NCBI RefSeq assembly: GCF_963678975.1 | Contig: NC_089281.1 | Span: 3,678,449 to 3,742,448 of the forward strand | DNA from: Dysidea avara | Taxonomy: Eukaryota > Porifera > Demospongiae > Dictyoceratida > Dysideidae | Direction of reading: 5' to 3' | DNA length: 64,000 nucleotides | Shown here: positions 22,701-33,412 of the stretch, piece by piece | How positions within the stretch are numbered: the stretch's first letter is position 1 | How the letters are laid out: every line of letters begins with the position of its first letter | Translations under genes and position numbers: made by a program | The notes under the pieces: model-generated | The model's input: only the letters and a program-made list of their open reading frames with translations | The model's database searches: none | What the model was told of the DNA's origin: nothing

Positions 22701-25700
22701 GGTGTCAGTAAAATGAGGCTGTACGCATCGTGATTATATCAAGTCAAGGTGATAACATACTACTCTATGATAGGTGTTGAGTGAGGTGTTCTTGAAAGAA
22801 GACGTGCAAGAGGTTTAATAAATGAAGTATTCCTTTTAATGCTCACTGCAAAAAGGTTGTGAATAGTGAGCTGATAGTGATTGGAGATTAGACCTATGAT
22901 ACTAAGGAGATTGTCAAGATGATGAGGCACATGCTACTACGCATTCCTTTTAATGCTCGCTGTGGTTAAGCGGATCTCCAACACTGCAGTGCTGATGTGT
23001 GACATGTTGCTAGCCAATTAAAATTTGGATCAAGAGTTAATCCGTGAGAGCTATGGAAGAAGAAATTAGGTAAAATTGCATGCTGACCGAGCAATAGCGT
23101 AGGTTGTAGGGTCGATTAGCTGCAGAAACAGCAGTGTAGCAGTATATTTAGCTGGCTAGGCACAACCATGCACTTTAATAAGATTTCTATATAGATGTGT
23201 AAGAGTACACAGTGAGATGGACTCGTATGTCGTGTATTTATATTGCATGGGAGGACTTGATGCGAAGGTGTGCCCCACCTAGGCCCTACCGTCACTAAGG
23301 CCACACCAAGTCAAACCTTAGTTTCTGGTCACCCGCCCGCATGGTAAACCTGGAACCCTAGTTTATGAGGACTATTATTAATATTACAGGTGCTTAAGTG
23401 CATGTGACCCAGCAAGACACTTATTTTTTACTGCAAAAGATCGAGATACTCTAATAGAGCAGTCAGGGATTCCAATAGAGCAGTCACACTACTCTTAACT
23501 CTAATATTAGGTATATATGCCACACTAATAAAAAATGTTTCTAACTATAGCTAGTTTTGTTCTTGATTATATAGCTGTTCAGATTATAACTGTTACTAAT
23601 GCTTCTGTAACCAATAGCCCATGCAGATGGGCCATAGCTTTAACTTTATAATTCAAATGTAGTCCTCTAATGATTAGTCTAGTAACTTCAATTCCTTATC
23701 ACTGAACACTGCAGGGGTATGGAAAGCCAGCAACATTCGGTGAGCTTAAACTTAAACTTTTCCATAACTAAAATTAGATTGGCAAGTAGAAACCCTTATA
23801 GTTTAAACATTCCCAGATGATCACTAAAAAACACTAGTCTGGAGCACTCAATGACTCAAAACTTTGACAGTTACTTTTCTCAAGGTTTGCTGAATAGAAG
23901 GCTGGAAACACATAGCTAGTGGGCTAAGACTTCACATTTGAATGAAAAGAATTTCTGATGTGAAAATAGAAGTTAAATTTCATTTTGGATCATGATCATT
24001 TGAACAACTTAGCTATAAGTCATAGTAATACTTTCCTGACATAGCTAATGTGACATTTATTTCACTTGGAAAGCATAAGTAGCTACATGAGCAAAACATT
24101 TCCTATAGTATATTCTAAATAAATAAATAAATATACTTAAATGCTATACATCAGTGCATAGCTAGCCATGATCCATCAACAACTTTCCTAGTGAATTTTT
24201 TTGCCGAAGCACAACTACTTATATTGTTGGTTAAGTTTGACTAAAAACAAAATCAACATGAATTTGCTAAATTGAGTAAATAATAATACCATACAGTATA
24301 TTGTCACAGTAGAGTCTATAGTCCTGAAGTCCTGATCATCCGCCCGCCCGCATCCATTTGTAGGCTTGGGAGTGACCAGAAACTAAGGTATGACTTGGAG
24401 TGGCCTAAACGTCTAGCTACTCTCCTGGCTGTTTTTTTTAGATGGGTTTGCAATAAATGGTGGTGATGTGCAGTTTTCATGATTGATTTTAGTCTGACAG
24501 GGTGTAGCTATAGTATTCCTATCAAAAGAACTGAGTAGCTATGGCTTTTACCAGCAGGGGGTGCATTTGCCCCAAATGCCCCCATCCTGGATCCGCCATT
24601 GAGTATCTCAACTGTTTTATGCAGCAGAAGGTGATTGAATCCAACATTTAAACTGGACCATTGATAGGCTCTATCTAATCTATAGTCAGGAGTGTTGATT
24701 TTTCATTGCTAACACTCCTAATATGATGCTGCTGCAGTTGATAACAGTTACTCATTTATCTGATTTTAAACCAAGCATGTGATTAATTAATAGTGCACCC
24801 CCAGCCTTCTCTATGTATACTATAGTGCTATAGAGTACCAATCAGTGATTTAGCACACAGTGGTTGGTGTTTCATAGCACAGTGTTCATATTTCATTAGC
24901 TATTCGCTTAGCTACTCTTTACTCATTTCAGTATTGGTGGAAAACTTACAGTGTTTTTTGTACACGTAGATTGAAAATAACAGGCTATTGAACCTTACAT
25001 TGAGACCAGCAATAGTTGACATTTGTATATGCGAATTGCAACAATAACTTTGATACTCTCAAATTATATTACTTTTCAAAGAGCAGTGGTTTCAACTTTC
25101 CTTGCCACATGTGTTTGGACATAATGTGCAAGAACCCACATGCTCACTTGAATCAATAGAATACTTACACTCTTGGTAAAACGTGTACCCTGAAGATATG
25201 GGTGCATTTGTCTAAGCAAGAGAATCTAGCTATAGTGTCATTACATTACTCTTAAGGAGTCCTTTTTAGGCTTGAACCAATTATGCTTTGAAAATTGCCT
25301 ATTATGCTTTTGAGTACTGCTCAAAAATCCATGCTCAAAATTATGCTCTCAAAATCAAAATTATTCTCCAGAGTTGACTGTTTTATTAGAATGTATCTGC
25401 ATTTCCTGACTGCTGTATTAGAGTAAGTGACCGCTCTATTAGAGTATCTCAATTTTATTTCCATAAAATGTTAATAATGAGTCAAGAAATGGTAAAAATA
25501 ATAACACTGCAAGGCTTTTTGATATGAAATGCAACAATAATGTGCAGTGTGTTTATGTTGTGCAGTATTTTGGCATGCGCATTGCACATTTTAATTAAAA
25601 TTCTTGAAAATCGTCCTATTATGCTGGCGTTATGCTTGATGCTTTTACTAGCCTATTATGCTCAAAATTATGTCGGCATAATTGGCACAAGCCTAGTCCT

Positions 25701-27178
25701 TTTTTCATGTACATTTATTTTATTGGTGCTTTCCCACACATTAGCAGCATTATGGTGGTGTATTCTCCACTTAGATAGGATGTCATGTACTAGACATCAC
25801 GTTTGTGTAACCATGCATGTAACATTACAGTCAAGTTTGATTCTATTAGTTCCTTTGATAAAATAGTGTGCACACTTTTTTTTGTATAAAAATGTTTGAT
25901 CTTGGGAAAAACTGTGAAATATGGCATGCAGCTGTAATTGTCATGATTGTGTGCAACATAGTTACTTTGAAACTCAACAATCTCATGAAATCACCTATTT
26001 GCTATAGCTAGTGTCATTTTATTCCACATCAAAATTTGTAAATTTTGTAAACATCATGAGATGATGTCACTTAATTAGGTTTAGAGCATACACTTTTTTC
26101 TAAACTATATTAGGTATCACTAAACAACACAGTGATGTTGATATTTATACAATAGCTGTGTGTTTGTTTATAGAATGAAGCTCACTCTTGAGATGATCTG
26201 AAGCATGACACTTGTGGAATTATTCTAATTATCAATTCAGTTATTTCCACAATTATTTGTTGCCCTGTTGGCCTTTAGGCATAGATATGGTCTTGCATTG
26301 TAAGTGCATTACTTGTATGTGTACGTATTTGTGTAAACTAGTGTATACTGTGATTTGGTTTTCTAAACTGACCATTTCTACACATAGACAAAACATCAGC
26401 ACAAAATGGCGACAATATTTGGGTAAACATTTTCATACTAATGTTACTTTACACTCATCAGGTCTTTGTGGAACGTTTGTAGGCATGCAAAAGTGCACAC
26501 ATTGCTCTAGTGAGCCTGAACATGGTGAATGAACTAGCTTAACCTGTGCAGTAAAAGTATGCATACATTAATATTCCATTGCAGAAAAATCTAGGGCTGC
26601 TTGGAGCTTGCCATAATAGATTATATCTTTGTTAATTTTGAACCCTAGCTGATACCCATTCCACCACCCTTCACCCATATGTGAGCACCCAACAATACTC
26701 ATATCTAAATAGTAGGAAGTTTTAGAAGCTGCTTCTTGTACCCCAGATGCTCTGAAAAGCCATAAAGGGCTCCATCTTTAGTTATACTCACATATACAGT
26801 TGTAGTAGTTACTCACGGTTATATATATACCCACTTCTAAGGTTGATAAGCTATACTTACAGTATACCATATTATACACAATTTTTCAAGAGACGTAATT
26901 TTTGTTGATTTTGCAGTTGCTTAGCTGTCTGCAAAATTACATCAAATATCTCCTAATCTATGTATTTACAAGCATTAAGTCACAATTTTTAGCCAGCAAA
27001 TTATTTTAATTTGCTCTTGTGATTGTTTCATCTGATTGTGTAGGCATACTCACAACGTAATGATCCACAAATACCATTTGCAAGTTCCTTCAGATATGTA
27101 GCAATCAGTTTGAATATTATCAGTTACATTGGTGCCATAATTGTAATAATTAGTGTTGTACTAGAAGTTGTGGTTTAA
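19795..27178 (+). CDS. CD225/dispanin-like membrane protein gene with stops in exon 3
   Basis: Proposed exons: 19795-19804 (ATGAATGACG, donor GTGAGC), 21688-21821 (acceptor TTGCAG, donor GTAAGT), 26174-26299 (acceptor TTTATAG, donor GTAAGT) and 27044-27178 (acceptor GTGTAG, stop TAA). Phases are 1, 0, 0, as in the gene ending at 51181. Exon 2 encodes a polar N-terminus with a PPDY motif (PPxY, the class bound by WW domains of NEDD4-type ligases; IFITM3 has a comparable motif). Exon 3 resembles the first half of the CD225 domain (IISTIICCPVGL-like, cf. CC-PLG-A-IYS in IFITMs) but contains TGA and two TAG codons. Exon 4 gives AYSQRNDPQIPFASS, a LNIIS motif and a final membrane segment. Skipping exon 3 keeps frame and yields 92 residues with one membrane segment. 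The locus is thus either a pseudogene or one producing a shortened product. Confidence 0.55.
20021..20393. mobile_element. Family B element, copy B1 (373 bp)
   Basis: Ends CAGGGCCACCCAGAGAAATTA and GGGCAGCCCTG, with the target duplication TATCTAC (20014-20020, 20394-20400). The interior has the GAAGACC-poly(A) module, AATAAATA repeats and paired TGCTCTATTAGAGTATATCG modules. Non-autonomous, hAT-like by TSD length. It lies in intron 1 of the 19795 gene. Confidence 0.87.
20600..21094 (+). mobile_element. LINE 3' end with reverse-transcriptase C-terminus
   Basis: Open from about 20620: WIALVYKVLHDLL, TRHSHNFKLVPYQPRIDVYK, FLPRTVPEWNRLDDEI and EEFKQKLAPSMYIVK to a stop at 20904. This is the standard post-thumb segment of CR1/Jockey-like LINEs. 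Tandem TTGTAATTGTACATA-like units follow, then a stem CAGCA...CCCCCTGCATGGAGGG...TGCTG and an AATAAATAATAAATAG tail. The copy is 5'-truncated. Confidence 0.82.
21127..21464. mobile_element. Family S element, copy S1 (338 bp)
   Basis: Ends CATAGGCGGCGGAA and TTCCTCCGCCGCTG, flanked by a perfect 8-bp duplication ATATTATG (21119-21126, 21465-21472), which is hAT-like. The interior contains GATCGAGATACTCTAATAGA, a second CTCTAATAAAG module, a T-run and G/C homopolymers near the ends. Confidence 0.88.
22208..24601. mobile_element. Family A element, copy A4, enlarged by nested insertions
   Basis: The left end CAGGGGCGGATCCAGG and right end CCTGGATCCGCCATTG are matched. The flanks AGTAG/AGTAT (4 of 5) lie within a CTCTATTTAGAGTA | GTATCTC module, so the element landed inside a copy of the shared module. 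At 2.4 kb it is far longer than A2, because it contains element R (23298-24406) and a fragment starting CAGTGGCGTAGCTAC at about 22464. Confidence 0.7.
23298..24406. mobile_element. Element R (about 1.1 kb) with AGGCCAC ends
   Basis: The left end reads AGGCCACACCAAGTCA, ACCTTAGTTTCTGGTCAC; the right end is its inverse with two changes. CCCGCCCGCAT follows on the inner side of both ends. The interior is non-coding and includes a GATCGAGATACTCTAATAGA module at about 23448. I could not confirm a target duplication. Confidence 0.6.
25267..25695. mobile_element. Family F element, copy F1 (429 bp)
   Basis: Ends TAGGCTTGAACCAATTATG and CATAATTGGCACAAGCCTA, flanked by a perfect 8-bp duplication GTCCTTTT (25259-25266, 25696-25703). 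Dense CCTATTATGCT blocks lie at both ends and three CTCTATTAGAG-type modules near 25380-25450. The long open frame across its right side (25540-25866) is incidental. hAT-like, non-autonomous, in intron 2 of the 19795 gene. Confidence 0.9.
26174..26299 (+). pseudogene. CD225 first-half exon carrying three in-frame stops
   Basis: Exactly 126 nt, like the functional-looking counterpart at 47275-47400. In that frame: NEAHS stop DDLKHDTCGIILIINSVI, STIICCPVGL stop A stop IWSCI, then GTAAGT. The counterpart reads DYCGIILIVISIIAMILALP, IGIHAVIYSCK, so the alignment is gap-free. The TGA replaces a variable residue; the two TAGs replace His and Val. Splice sites and phase are kept while coding is lost. 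That is consistent with recent decay of one exon or with a regulated poison or skipped exon. Confidence 0.72.
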
Positions 27179-27961
27179 TTTGATTTTATTATTATGTAAT
27201 AGTAGACATGTACATGTTCTTAATATTTATATGTATGTTATTAGGAAGCTGAAGGATGCTGTGTAAGGGTATAAACTGTGTCACATAATTGTAATGTTAA
27301 ACACCATAATACCTTACATTTATACATCTCCAGCAGTGTCAACTGCTATTATCACTCATTTCTACCATCTGCTATACAGCTATTAGGATTTGAAACTCTA
27401 GTTTACCTGCACTACAATTATAAATGATTTCCAGACTAAATTACACATGCACTTGCACACACTCATAAATGAAAATCATGAAGTTGCATGTACTCATGAT
27501 AAATCTCTCTTACACACATGCATACATAAAGAATATGCATAATAGTAATATTCAGCTACTGTGACTGACCATATCCATATGTTTGTATGCAGCCATGTAA
27601 CCAATGAAGTTAAACTTGCTGGTGTACTACAAGTATAGATAGTATAGGGCTCTCTATTATGCATCATCAAAACGTTTACTATTGATGCTAATGGGCCTTA
27701 ATGTAGGGTTTTACTGAACAAAATTATTGTCCATGACCAGGCTACAGCTGTGCATAACAGCATGCATTCATCACTATTGTTAAGCTACCTATAATGATTT
27801 AACAGAGGTTTTTTCAGATTTCTTATACTTGAATCTGTGTGTACACACAATTATAATGCTGATTTTCTGTGGAGCCATGTCCCCTGACTCCCAAAATTAT
27901 GCTTTATACAATACGAACTGTATCAACCAGTTAACATCATTCTTAAATTAGCCCCCATCAG
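27179..27961. other. Intergenic; nothing recognised
   Basis: A 3' flank of the 19795 gene without a clear AATAAA near the stop. No repeats with termini and no exon signatures seen. Confidence 0.45.
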
Positions 27962-29075
27962 CGTTGAAACCGGGTCGGGTCAACCGGGTCACATTTTCTC
28001 TGGGTCCGACCCGGTTTACAAATTATCCGGGTCTGACCCGGATTGGATCACGTGAGAAGTCAAATTGTTCGTTTGACGACATGGAAACTTATAAACGCTA
28101 TCGCGTATTTATTTATTATTTTATTTTAACTGCTTTTTAATGCAGGCAAGGCCTGCATTAATGATCTGTGGGCAACTGGTGCCCACAGCCAGAAAAAGTA
28201 TAAGTACAACTTACATTTACAATTGAATGTATAAAATTACAATGAAATTAAGTTAGCTGGCTAAAGTTATTACATACATTTACATTTGGTATATAGTTGA
28301 ACTATCCTATAATTTTAAAACTTACATGTGTATTTAATAATAAACTTACTTATATAGCTAAGTACTTATTTTAAGAGAGAGCGAGAAGAAAGAAAAAAAA
28401 ATTAATTACTGCTGAAGTTTGGTGGGCGAGGAGACTTGGAGCAGGTACTACAAGGGCAAACAAAGTGCATACTGTGAGGATTGTCTGAGTTAAAATTGTT
28501 TGTAAAATGCTGCCAGAAGATCTTGAGTAACTGTGATTTAAAGGTGGAAAAAGGTTGATTTAAGTCAAGTACTGGTAGACTGTTGTAGGTTCTTGGTAAT
28601 CTGTTAAAGTAGAAGTTACTTTGTTTGTTGGATGGTGTAAAATTGTGTTGAAGCTTGTTACTGGTGGAGGATCTGGTAGGATTGCGGCAAAAGTTGACAT
28701 AGTTACTGATATTGAAATGATTAGATGGATGCTGGATTGATTTTACGAAGAAAAGTGCGTAGCTCTTTCGTGAGCCACGCTCACTTATCGCGTTACCAAC
28801 ATACGCTCAGCCAGCCCATTTATTAGTAAGTGCAGTATGTAGCACGAAACTGAGGGTATCTAAGGTGAGGGGTAGCTATTGGCAGTAAGTGATGACCTTT
28901 TTTTTTTTTTTTGGTCTTCAACCTACAGCTAGGCTGAAGTTGCAATATTTACTCAACACGAATCGAACGCTCAAAACGTAATCTCGGAAACATAGCTCTT
29001 ATCGCACGCCTCGGCATTAATTAATCCGGGTCACATCTGGGTCAGTGGGTCAGCAGTAGTGACCCGGTTTCAACG
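27962..29075. mobile_element. Element C, copy C2, interrupted by a LINE
   Basis: Termini CGTTGAAACCGGGTC and GACCCGGTTTCAACG. It is in opposite orientation to C1 and collinear with it except for an insertion of about 640 bp at 28108-28746. Its right part contains the poly(T)/GGTCTTCAACCTACAGCTAG module. C2 against C1 lets the LINE insertion be dated after C2. Confidence 0.83.
28108..28746 (-). mobile_element. LINE 3' end, minus strand, frame still open
   Basis: Read on the minus strand from 28746 to the stop at 28402, the frame is uninterrupted: SNHFNISNYVNFCRNPTRSS, KQSNFYFNRLPRTYNSLP, FKSQLLKIFWQHF and a Cys-rich end FVCPCSTCSKSP. This is the C-terminal region of a CR1/L2-type LINE ORF2. 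The 3' UTR has two stems (TGTGGGCA...TGCCCACAG and AATGCAGG...CCTGCATT) and an A-rich AAATAAATA tail. The open frame implies a relatively young insertion. Confidence 0.83.
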
Positions 29076-29107
29076 TTGGTATGTTAATATTGTATTATTA
29101 AATTAAG

Positions 29108-29443
29108 CAGGGCCGCCCAGAGAAATTAAGGGGCCCAGGGCAAAGAGTTAAAGTGGGGCCCTTGACCCAAGTTGTAAGGTGAAGACCAAAAAAAAAAAAA
29201 GGTCACAACCTGCTGGCAATGACAATAACTACCCATAACCAACCATATCTCCTTATCTATAAGCTTGCTATACTCCTCCTCTGAAGAATACTGTGACTGC
29301 TCTATTAGAGTATTTAGATCTGACTGCTCTATTAGAGTATATCGATCTTTTAAACAGGTATTCAGGGGGCCCTTCATGGGGCCTCTTTCAGGCTGGGGCC
29401 CGGGGCAAAATGCCCCAGTTGCCCCCCCCTGTGGGCGGCCCTG
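29108..29443. mobile_element. Family B element, copy B2 (336 bp)
   Basis: Ends CAGGGCCGCCCAGAGAAATTA and GGGCGGCCCTG, with a perfect 8-bp duplication AAATTAAG (29100-29107, 29444-29451). The internal order is GAAGACC-poly(A), AATACTGTGACTGCTCTATT modules and a G/C-rich right end, the same as B1. Confidence 0.92.
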
Positions 29444-29477
29444 AAATTAAGTAAAAGCTATTGCCACACAAACAAAT

Positions 29478-30163
29478 GGGTAGTTGGAAAAGGCGGATAC
29501 GGTCGGATGCGGACACGGATGCGGACATTTTCAAAAAGCACTTTTACATTTATGTAACAGTTATTTTTCATACCTAATGCTGTTTTTACAGCAGTCTTCG
29601 CTTCGAGACCCAGGCGTCGATCCTTTCATAGCGCTTATCCATTTATAAGCGCACGTGCGAAGGACTAGACCAGCACTCCACAGCATGCCAAAGACCATAA
29701 TGGTGTTGTACACATGTTCTAAAGTCTAATACAGAGTTATATAGTTGTAGAGATTAGCTTGTATGCCCCATGCAACTTAGCTTAGCAGGCCAAATCCACA
29801 ATCTTACGCCTTTTAGTATAAGGCGCAGGCGCTTATACCGAGTGTTGAGGATTTCAAGGACCTGGCCTACGAGATTAAGTTGGGACATGCTAGATTAATC
29901 TCTGTGACTCTGAATTAGATTTCTAGAGCACGTATACAACACTATAATGGTCTTTAGAGTGCTAGTCTATCCTTCGCACGTGCGCTTATAAATGGACAAG
30001 CACTATGAAAAGATCGACGCCTGGGTCTGGAGGCGAAGACTGCTGTAAAAACAGCGTTAGGTATGAAAAATAACTGTTATATAAATGTAAAACTCCTTTT
30101 TGAAAATGTCCGTGTCCGCGTCCGTGTCCGCGTCCGACCGTACCCGCCTTTTCCAACTACCCC
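29478..30163. mobile_element. Long-TIR element P (686 bp), MULE-like
   Basis: Starts GGGTAGTTGGAAAAGGCGG and ends with its inverse; arms of roughly 230 bp remain recognisable (AAATGTCCG..., GACGCCTGGGTCT blocks). The flanks AAACAAAT and AAAGAAAT match at 7 of 8. Long inverted arms with an 8-9-bp duplication are the pattern of Mutator-like elements. Arm ends hold CGGATACGGTCGGATGCGG-type repeats. No transposase. Confidence 0.72.
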
Positions 30164-30630
30164 AAAGAAATCACTGTGGCCACATTGTTTGTTTTGCATT
30201 CTAAGGCCAATGAAATTTGATTAGCAGTTTCGCGTCATCGCCCGCATGCTTCTGATACACCCGCATGGAATTTCATTATTGGTATTTCAGATTGAAATAC
30301 TCTAATAGAGCAGTCACTTTTACTCTAATGGAGCAATGAGCTATACTCTAGTGAAAAAATCACTTGTTATATGGATTAGTAACGTATTTTAGCTATTTAA
30401 TGCAGGAGTACTCAATGTAGACTCACTTTTTTGGCAGAAATCTTCATGTTTGGGATGTGTGTTGTGCCTTTTGGAAAATAATAAATAATGAATAATAACC
30501 GCCTGCCTGCATCAAATTTTCAAAAATCTGAGCGAGAAACTGGTAATCAAGTTTCATTGGCCTAATGCCATTTTAGTACTTCGGGTCTGTGTGCATTGCG
30601 ATCACAGTTTGTTGACTTTATAGTTATATA
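30164..30630. other. Intergenic with one CTCTAATAGAG module
   Basis: A solitary module at about 30295-30345 (ACTCTAATAGAGCAGTCA, then CTCTAATGGAGCAATG). Nothing else recognised. Confidence 0.5.
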
Positions 30631-30927
30631 CAATGGCGGATCCAGGATGAGGCATTTGCCCCCCCCCCCCTTCAAGAAATTGCATACAAGATCGAAATAC
30701 TCTAATAGAGCAGTCAATTACTCTAATAAAGCAGTCACAATGTTCATGAGGCAGTGCAGCTTACTTATGAAGCTATAAATAGAATATTATTTTACATAAC
30801 ATACGTGATATAATATATTTGGTAAAGGATAACTAGCTATTATTGTTGTGACCTTTTTTTTTTTTGCTCTTCAACTTTTTTCAGCAAGGTGCCCCCCCCC
30901 TCTTTCCAGACTCTGGATCCGCCCCTG
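30631..30927. mobile_element. Family A element, copy A3 (297 bp)
   Basis: Ends CAATGGCGGATCCAGG and CTCTGGATCCGCCCCTG, with ATATA on both sides (30626-30630, 30928-30932). The interior carries two CTCTAATAGAGCAGTCA modules, CCACCTT/C-run ends and a T-run with a CTCTTCAACTT-type module. Confidence 0.85.
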
Positions 30928-31998
30928 ATATACACAACCTCTCTTTATTTTCTCACAAGCTCACAGCATCCTATACTTAATTAGCCAGCATGAAAGTGTA
31001 TATATTTCACTTATGTACATAACTACCATTAGCTACACAAGGTTTGATTTAGTTTGGCAAAATGGTGAATTTTATAGCTACGTATTTAATTTGCCAATGT
31101 CACCAATCTCCTTTTCCTATGCATAGTCTTAGAAGCAACTATTCACCACTTTAACAGCCCACCCATTTGCTTTGTTTACCAGCTTGAAAATAATCATATC
31201 CGTGGTAGGTTACATCATGGGTCAGTTTCTGTCAGACCATCATCATCCCATGTACACAGTAAAATAGCCACATACATTAATAAAAGCAATTTGTTCACAA
31301 TCATGTAGGGTACTCTGTTCCTGTATGCATACAATACCTAGCTGCATAGATATATTGATTGTCCTAGTCATCAAACAATCAATGCTTCAAGGTGCATTTA
31401 TTTTGAGGAACGGAGTATTCTACTACCATACAAGAAATTATCATGATGGTAATTTTTTCATATTAAAAATTGTTTCATGAGTATACACATTAATATCATT
31501 TGTTAAATGCAGCTTTACAGCTATAATAGACACTATACAGTGCATACATAGTTCAAAAATAAACATTATGGTTAGTATGTAATTAGTAGTTATTTATTTT
31601 AGTGAAGTACAAACAAGTCATGATGGGCATAGGGAAATGGTATGGAACAATTCTGTGACAGGTTCTTGAAGGTTAATAGTACATAGTTATACAGCACAAA
31701 ACCATATGCATTTAAAGTGAATAAAGATTCACTTTGATTCCTCAGGGCTCATGGCATGTGAATGCGAACAGACTATAATAGTCTGTACACATATAGAACA
31801 GCCAGTCAGTCACTAATTAAATTTGAGGCAATCAGTTCATAAATATTTTACAAACAAGCTATAGTGTGTGTTTGTTATTCCAAACAATTACTATGTTCCA
31901 GACATGTGAATTATTATCCTTTCCTGTATATCATCATGCTACTGACATGGCATGCAGGTGATGTAATTTTTATGTATTATTATGTATGTATGTATAGC
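30928..31998. other. Intergenic; nothing recognised
   Basis: No bounded repeat, exon or RNA gene visible. A short block near 31530-31570 (ACAGTGCATACATAGTTCAA) resembles the tandem units at 32394-32776. Confidence 0.45.
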
Positions 31999-32385
31999 TA
32001 TAGTATGTTCACGTTGAGCTGAATCCTGAAAAACAGCTAAAAATTAAAAGTGGATTTTTTCTCAACAGAGTTAACATTTCAGCCAACCAGATGATTATTG
32101 GTAACAGCAAAGGTGTCAACAACAGACATGTACGGTTTGGCTCCATTACAAGTTCGGGAAAGGGCTGTAATGGACACTGTACTTATATGGCTTCCCCATA
32201 GGAAATGTATTGTGAAAATTTTGATTGGCCGTAAATATTGTCAAACATTTGAACAAAAAGATTTCAAAACATTTTTAGCGGATCAAGCAGTACTACAAAT
32301 GAGCCAAATTTCAAGATCATGTGTAATTGCATCCATGAGTTATTAAATGTTTTTGAGGATTCAGCTCAACGTGAACGTACTATAG
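31999..32385. mobile_element. Element O (387 bp) with CTATAGTATGTTCACG ends
   Basis: The left end CTATAGTATGTTCACGTTGA continues GCTGAATCCT. The right end is its inverse with one change. The interior has an 82-codon open frame (32098-32346) of no recognised family, beginning VTAKVSTTDMYGLAPLQVRE. The frame could be a captured or decayed fragment. TSD is probably TA, but the target is itself palindromic. Confidence 0.7.
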
Positions 32386-32393
32386 ATCATTCC

Positions 32394-32776
32394 CAAAATT
32401 ACATTCACCACTTTGCCCTATCCTGTTTTAACAAACATGCAGTCACAATTTCCTTTACATAGCCACAATGTTTATTTTTGAACTATATATGCACTGTATA
32501 GATATCATTTCCAGTCTAAATTGCCAAAGTTACAGCTGTACATGTACATTCACCACTTTCCCTATGCTGTTTTGTATGTTTTAACAAAAACAAACAATTT
32601 CTTACATAACCATGTTTAATTTTGAACTATGCACTATAATAGAGTATCATTTCCAATCCAGAGTTACATTCACCACTTTTCCCTATGTTGTTTTGTATAC
32701 TTTACAAAAATAAACAACCACAAAATTTCTTACATATAGCCACAATGTTTATTTTTGAACTATGCACTGTATAGAG
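32394..32776. repeat. Tandem repeat, about 120-150-bp unit, three copies
   Basis: Each unit runs TTACATTCACCACTTT, CCCTAT, TGTTTT, AACAAA, TTTCTTACATA, CACAATGTTTATTTTTGAAC, TATGCACTGTATAG. Units differ by small indels. Non-coding. Confidence 0.8.
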
Positions 32777-33203
32777 AGTGTGTTAGTTTGTTTACATGTA
32801 AACTACCAAGCTGTGTTTTGCTCTTGTGTCCTTAATCTAGAATGGCATTGATCATGAGATTACTTTCAGGTAATGTGTATATACATAACTTTAATGTTAC
32901 ATTTTTGAAGTATCAATGCTGCCCACATCTTAAAGATGTCTACAGTTTCACTACTATACTTAAAAGAATTTATTTCATAGTTTACATGTAAGCTTCACAA
33001 CCATTGACTGTCGTCAAACTATCAGGTCTACAATGTGTCCCTTCAATGTTTCCCTTCTTCAGAAGCATTGCAAAATAAGCACTTCATAAGCCAATATTGT
33101 AATTTGGTTTCTAAAAGTCTGACCCTCTTTCTCTGTTATCCTGGTACTGCTATATTAATTGTCAAAATGCCCATGGTTTTTGAGTGTCACTTATACCACC
33201 ATA

Positions 33204-33410
33204 TAGAGGGAAACTTTGGCGGGGGGAAAATTGTGGCGAATTTGATGATTTGCTACAATTTCACTAAAGTTTAATCTGCCAATTACTCTAGCACCTCAGA
33301 TTAGCATCTCTATAGCTAAACATTGGAGCTTGAACTTGCCAAAGTTTATTTCACCAAATGAATTTAGCTTGTTATTCGCCAAAGTTTAGCCCCGCCAAAG
33401 TTTCCCTCTA
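33204..33410. mobile_element. TA-flanked MITE X (207 bp)
   Basis: Ends TAGAGGGAAACTTTGGCGG and CCGCCAAAGTTTCCCTCTA, with TA on both sides (33202-33203, 33411-33412). The interior has inverted GGCGAA/TTCGCC blocks. Mariner/Tc1-type target choice. Confidence 0.85.
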
Positions 33411-33412
33411 TA

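Noticed and set aside
23716..23741. Mini-exon GGGTATGGAAAGCCAGCAAC between CAG and GTGAGC
   Set aside because: Its phase (0 in, 1 out) is incompatible with the next exon at 26174 and it lies inside a transposon.
25540..25866. 108-codon hydrophobic open frame
   Set aside because: It lies mostly in element F1, whose AT-rich terminal words produce the frame; not present as a frame in F2 or F3.
26206..26304. Frameshift or 8-bp duplication explaining LLPCWPLGIDMVLHCK in another frame
   Set aside because: The frame with stops aligns gap-free with the paralogous exon and ends exactly at a GTAAGT donor, so no indel is needed.
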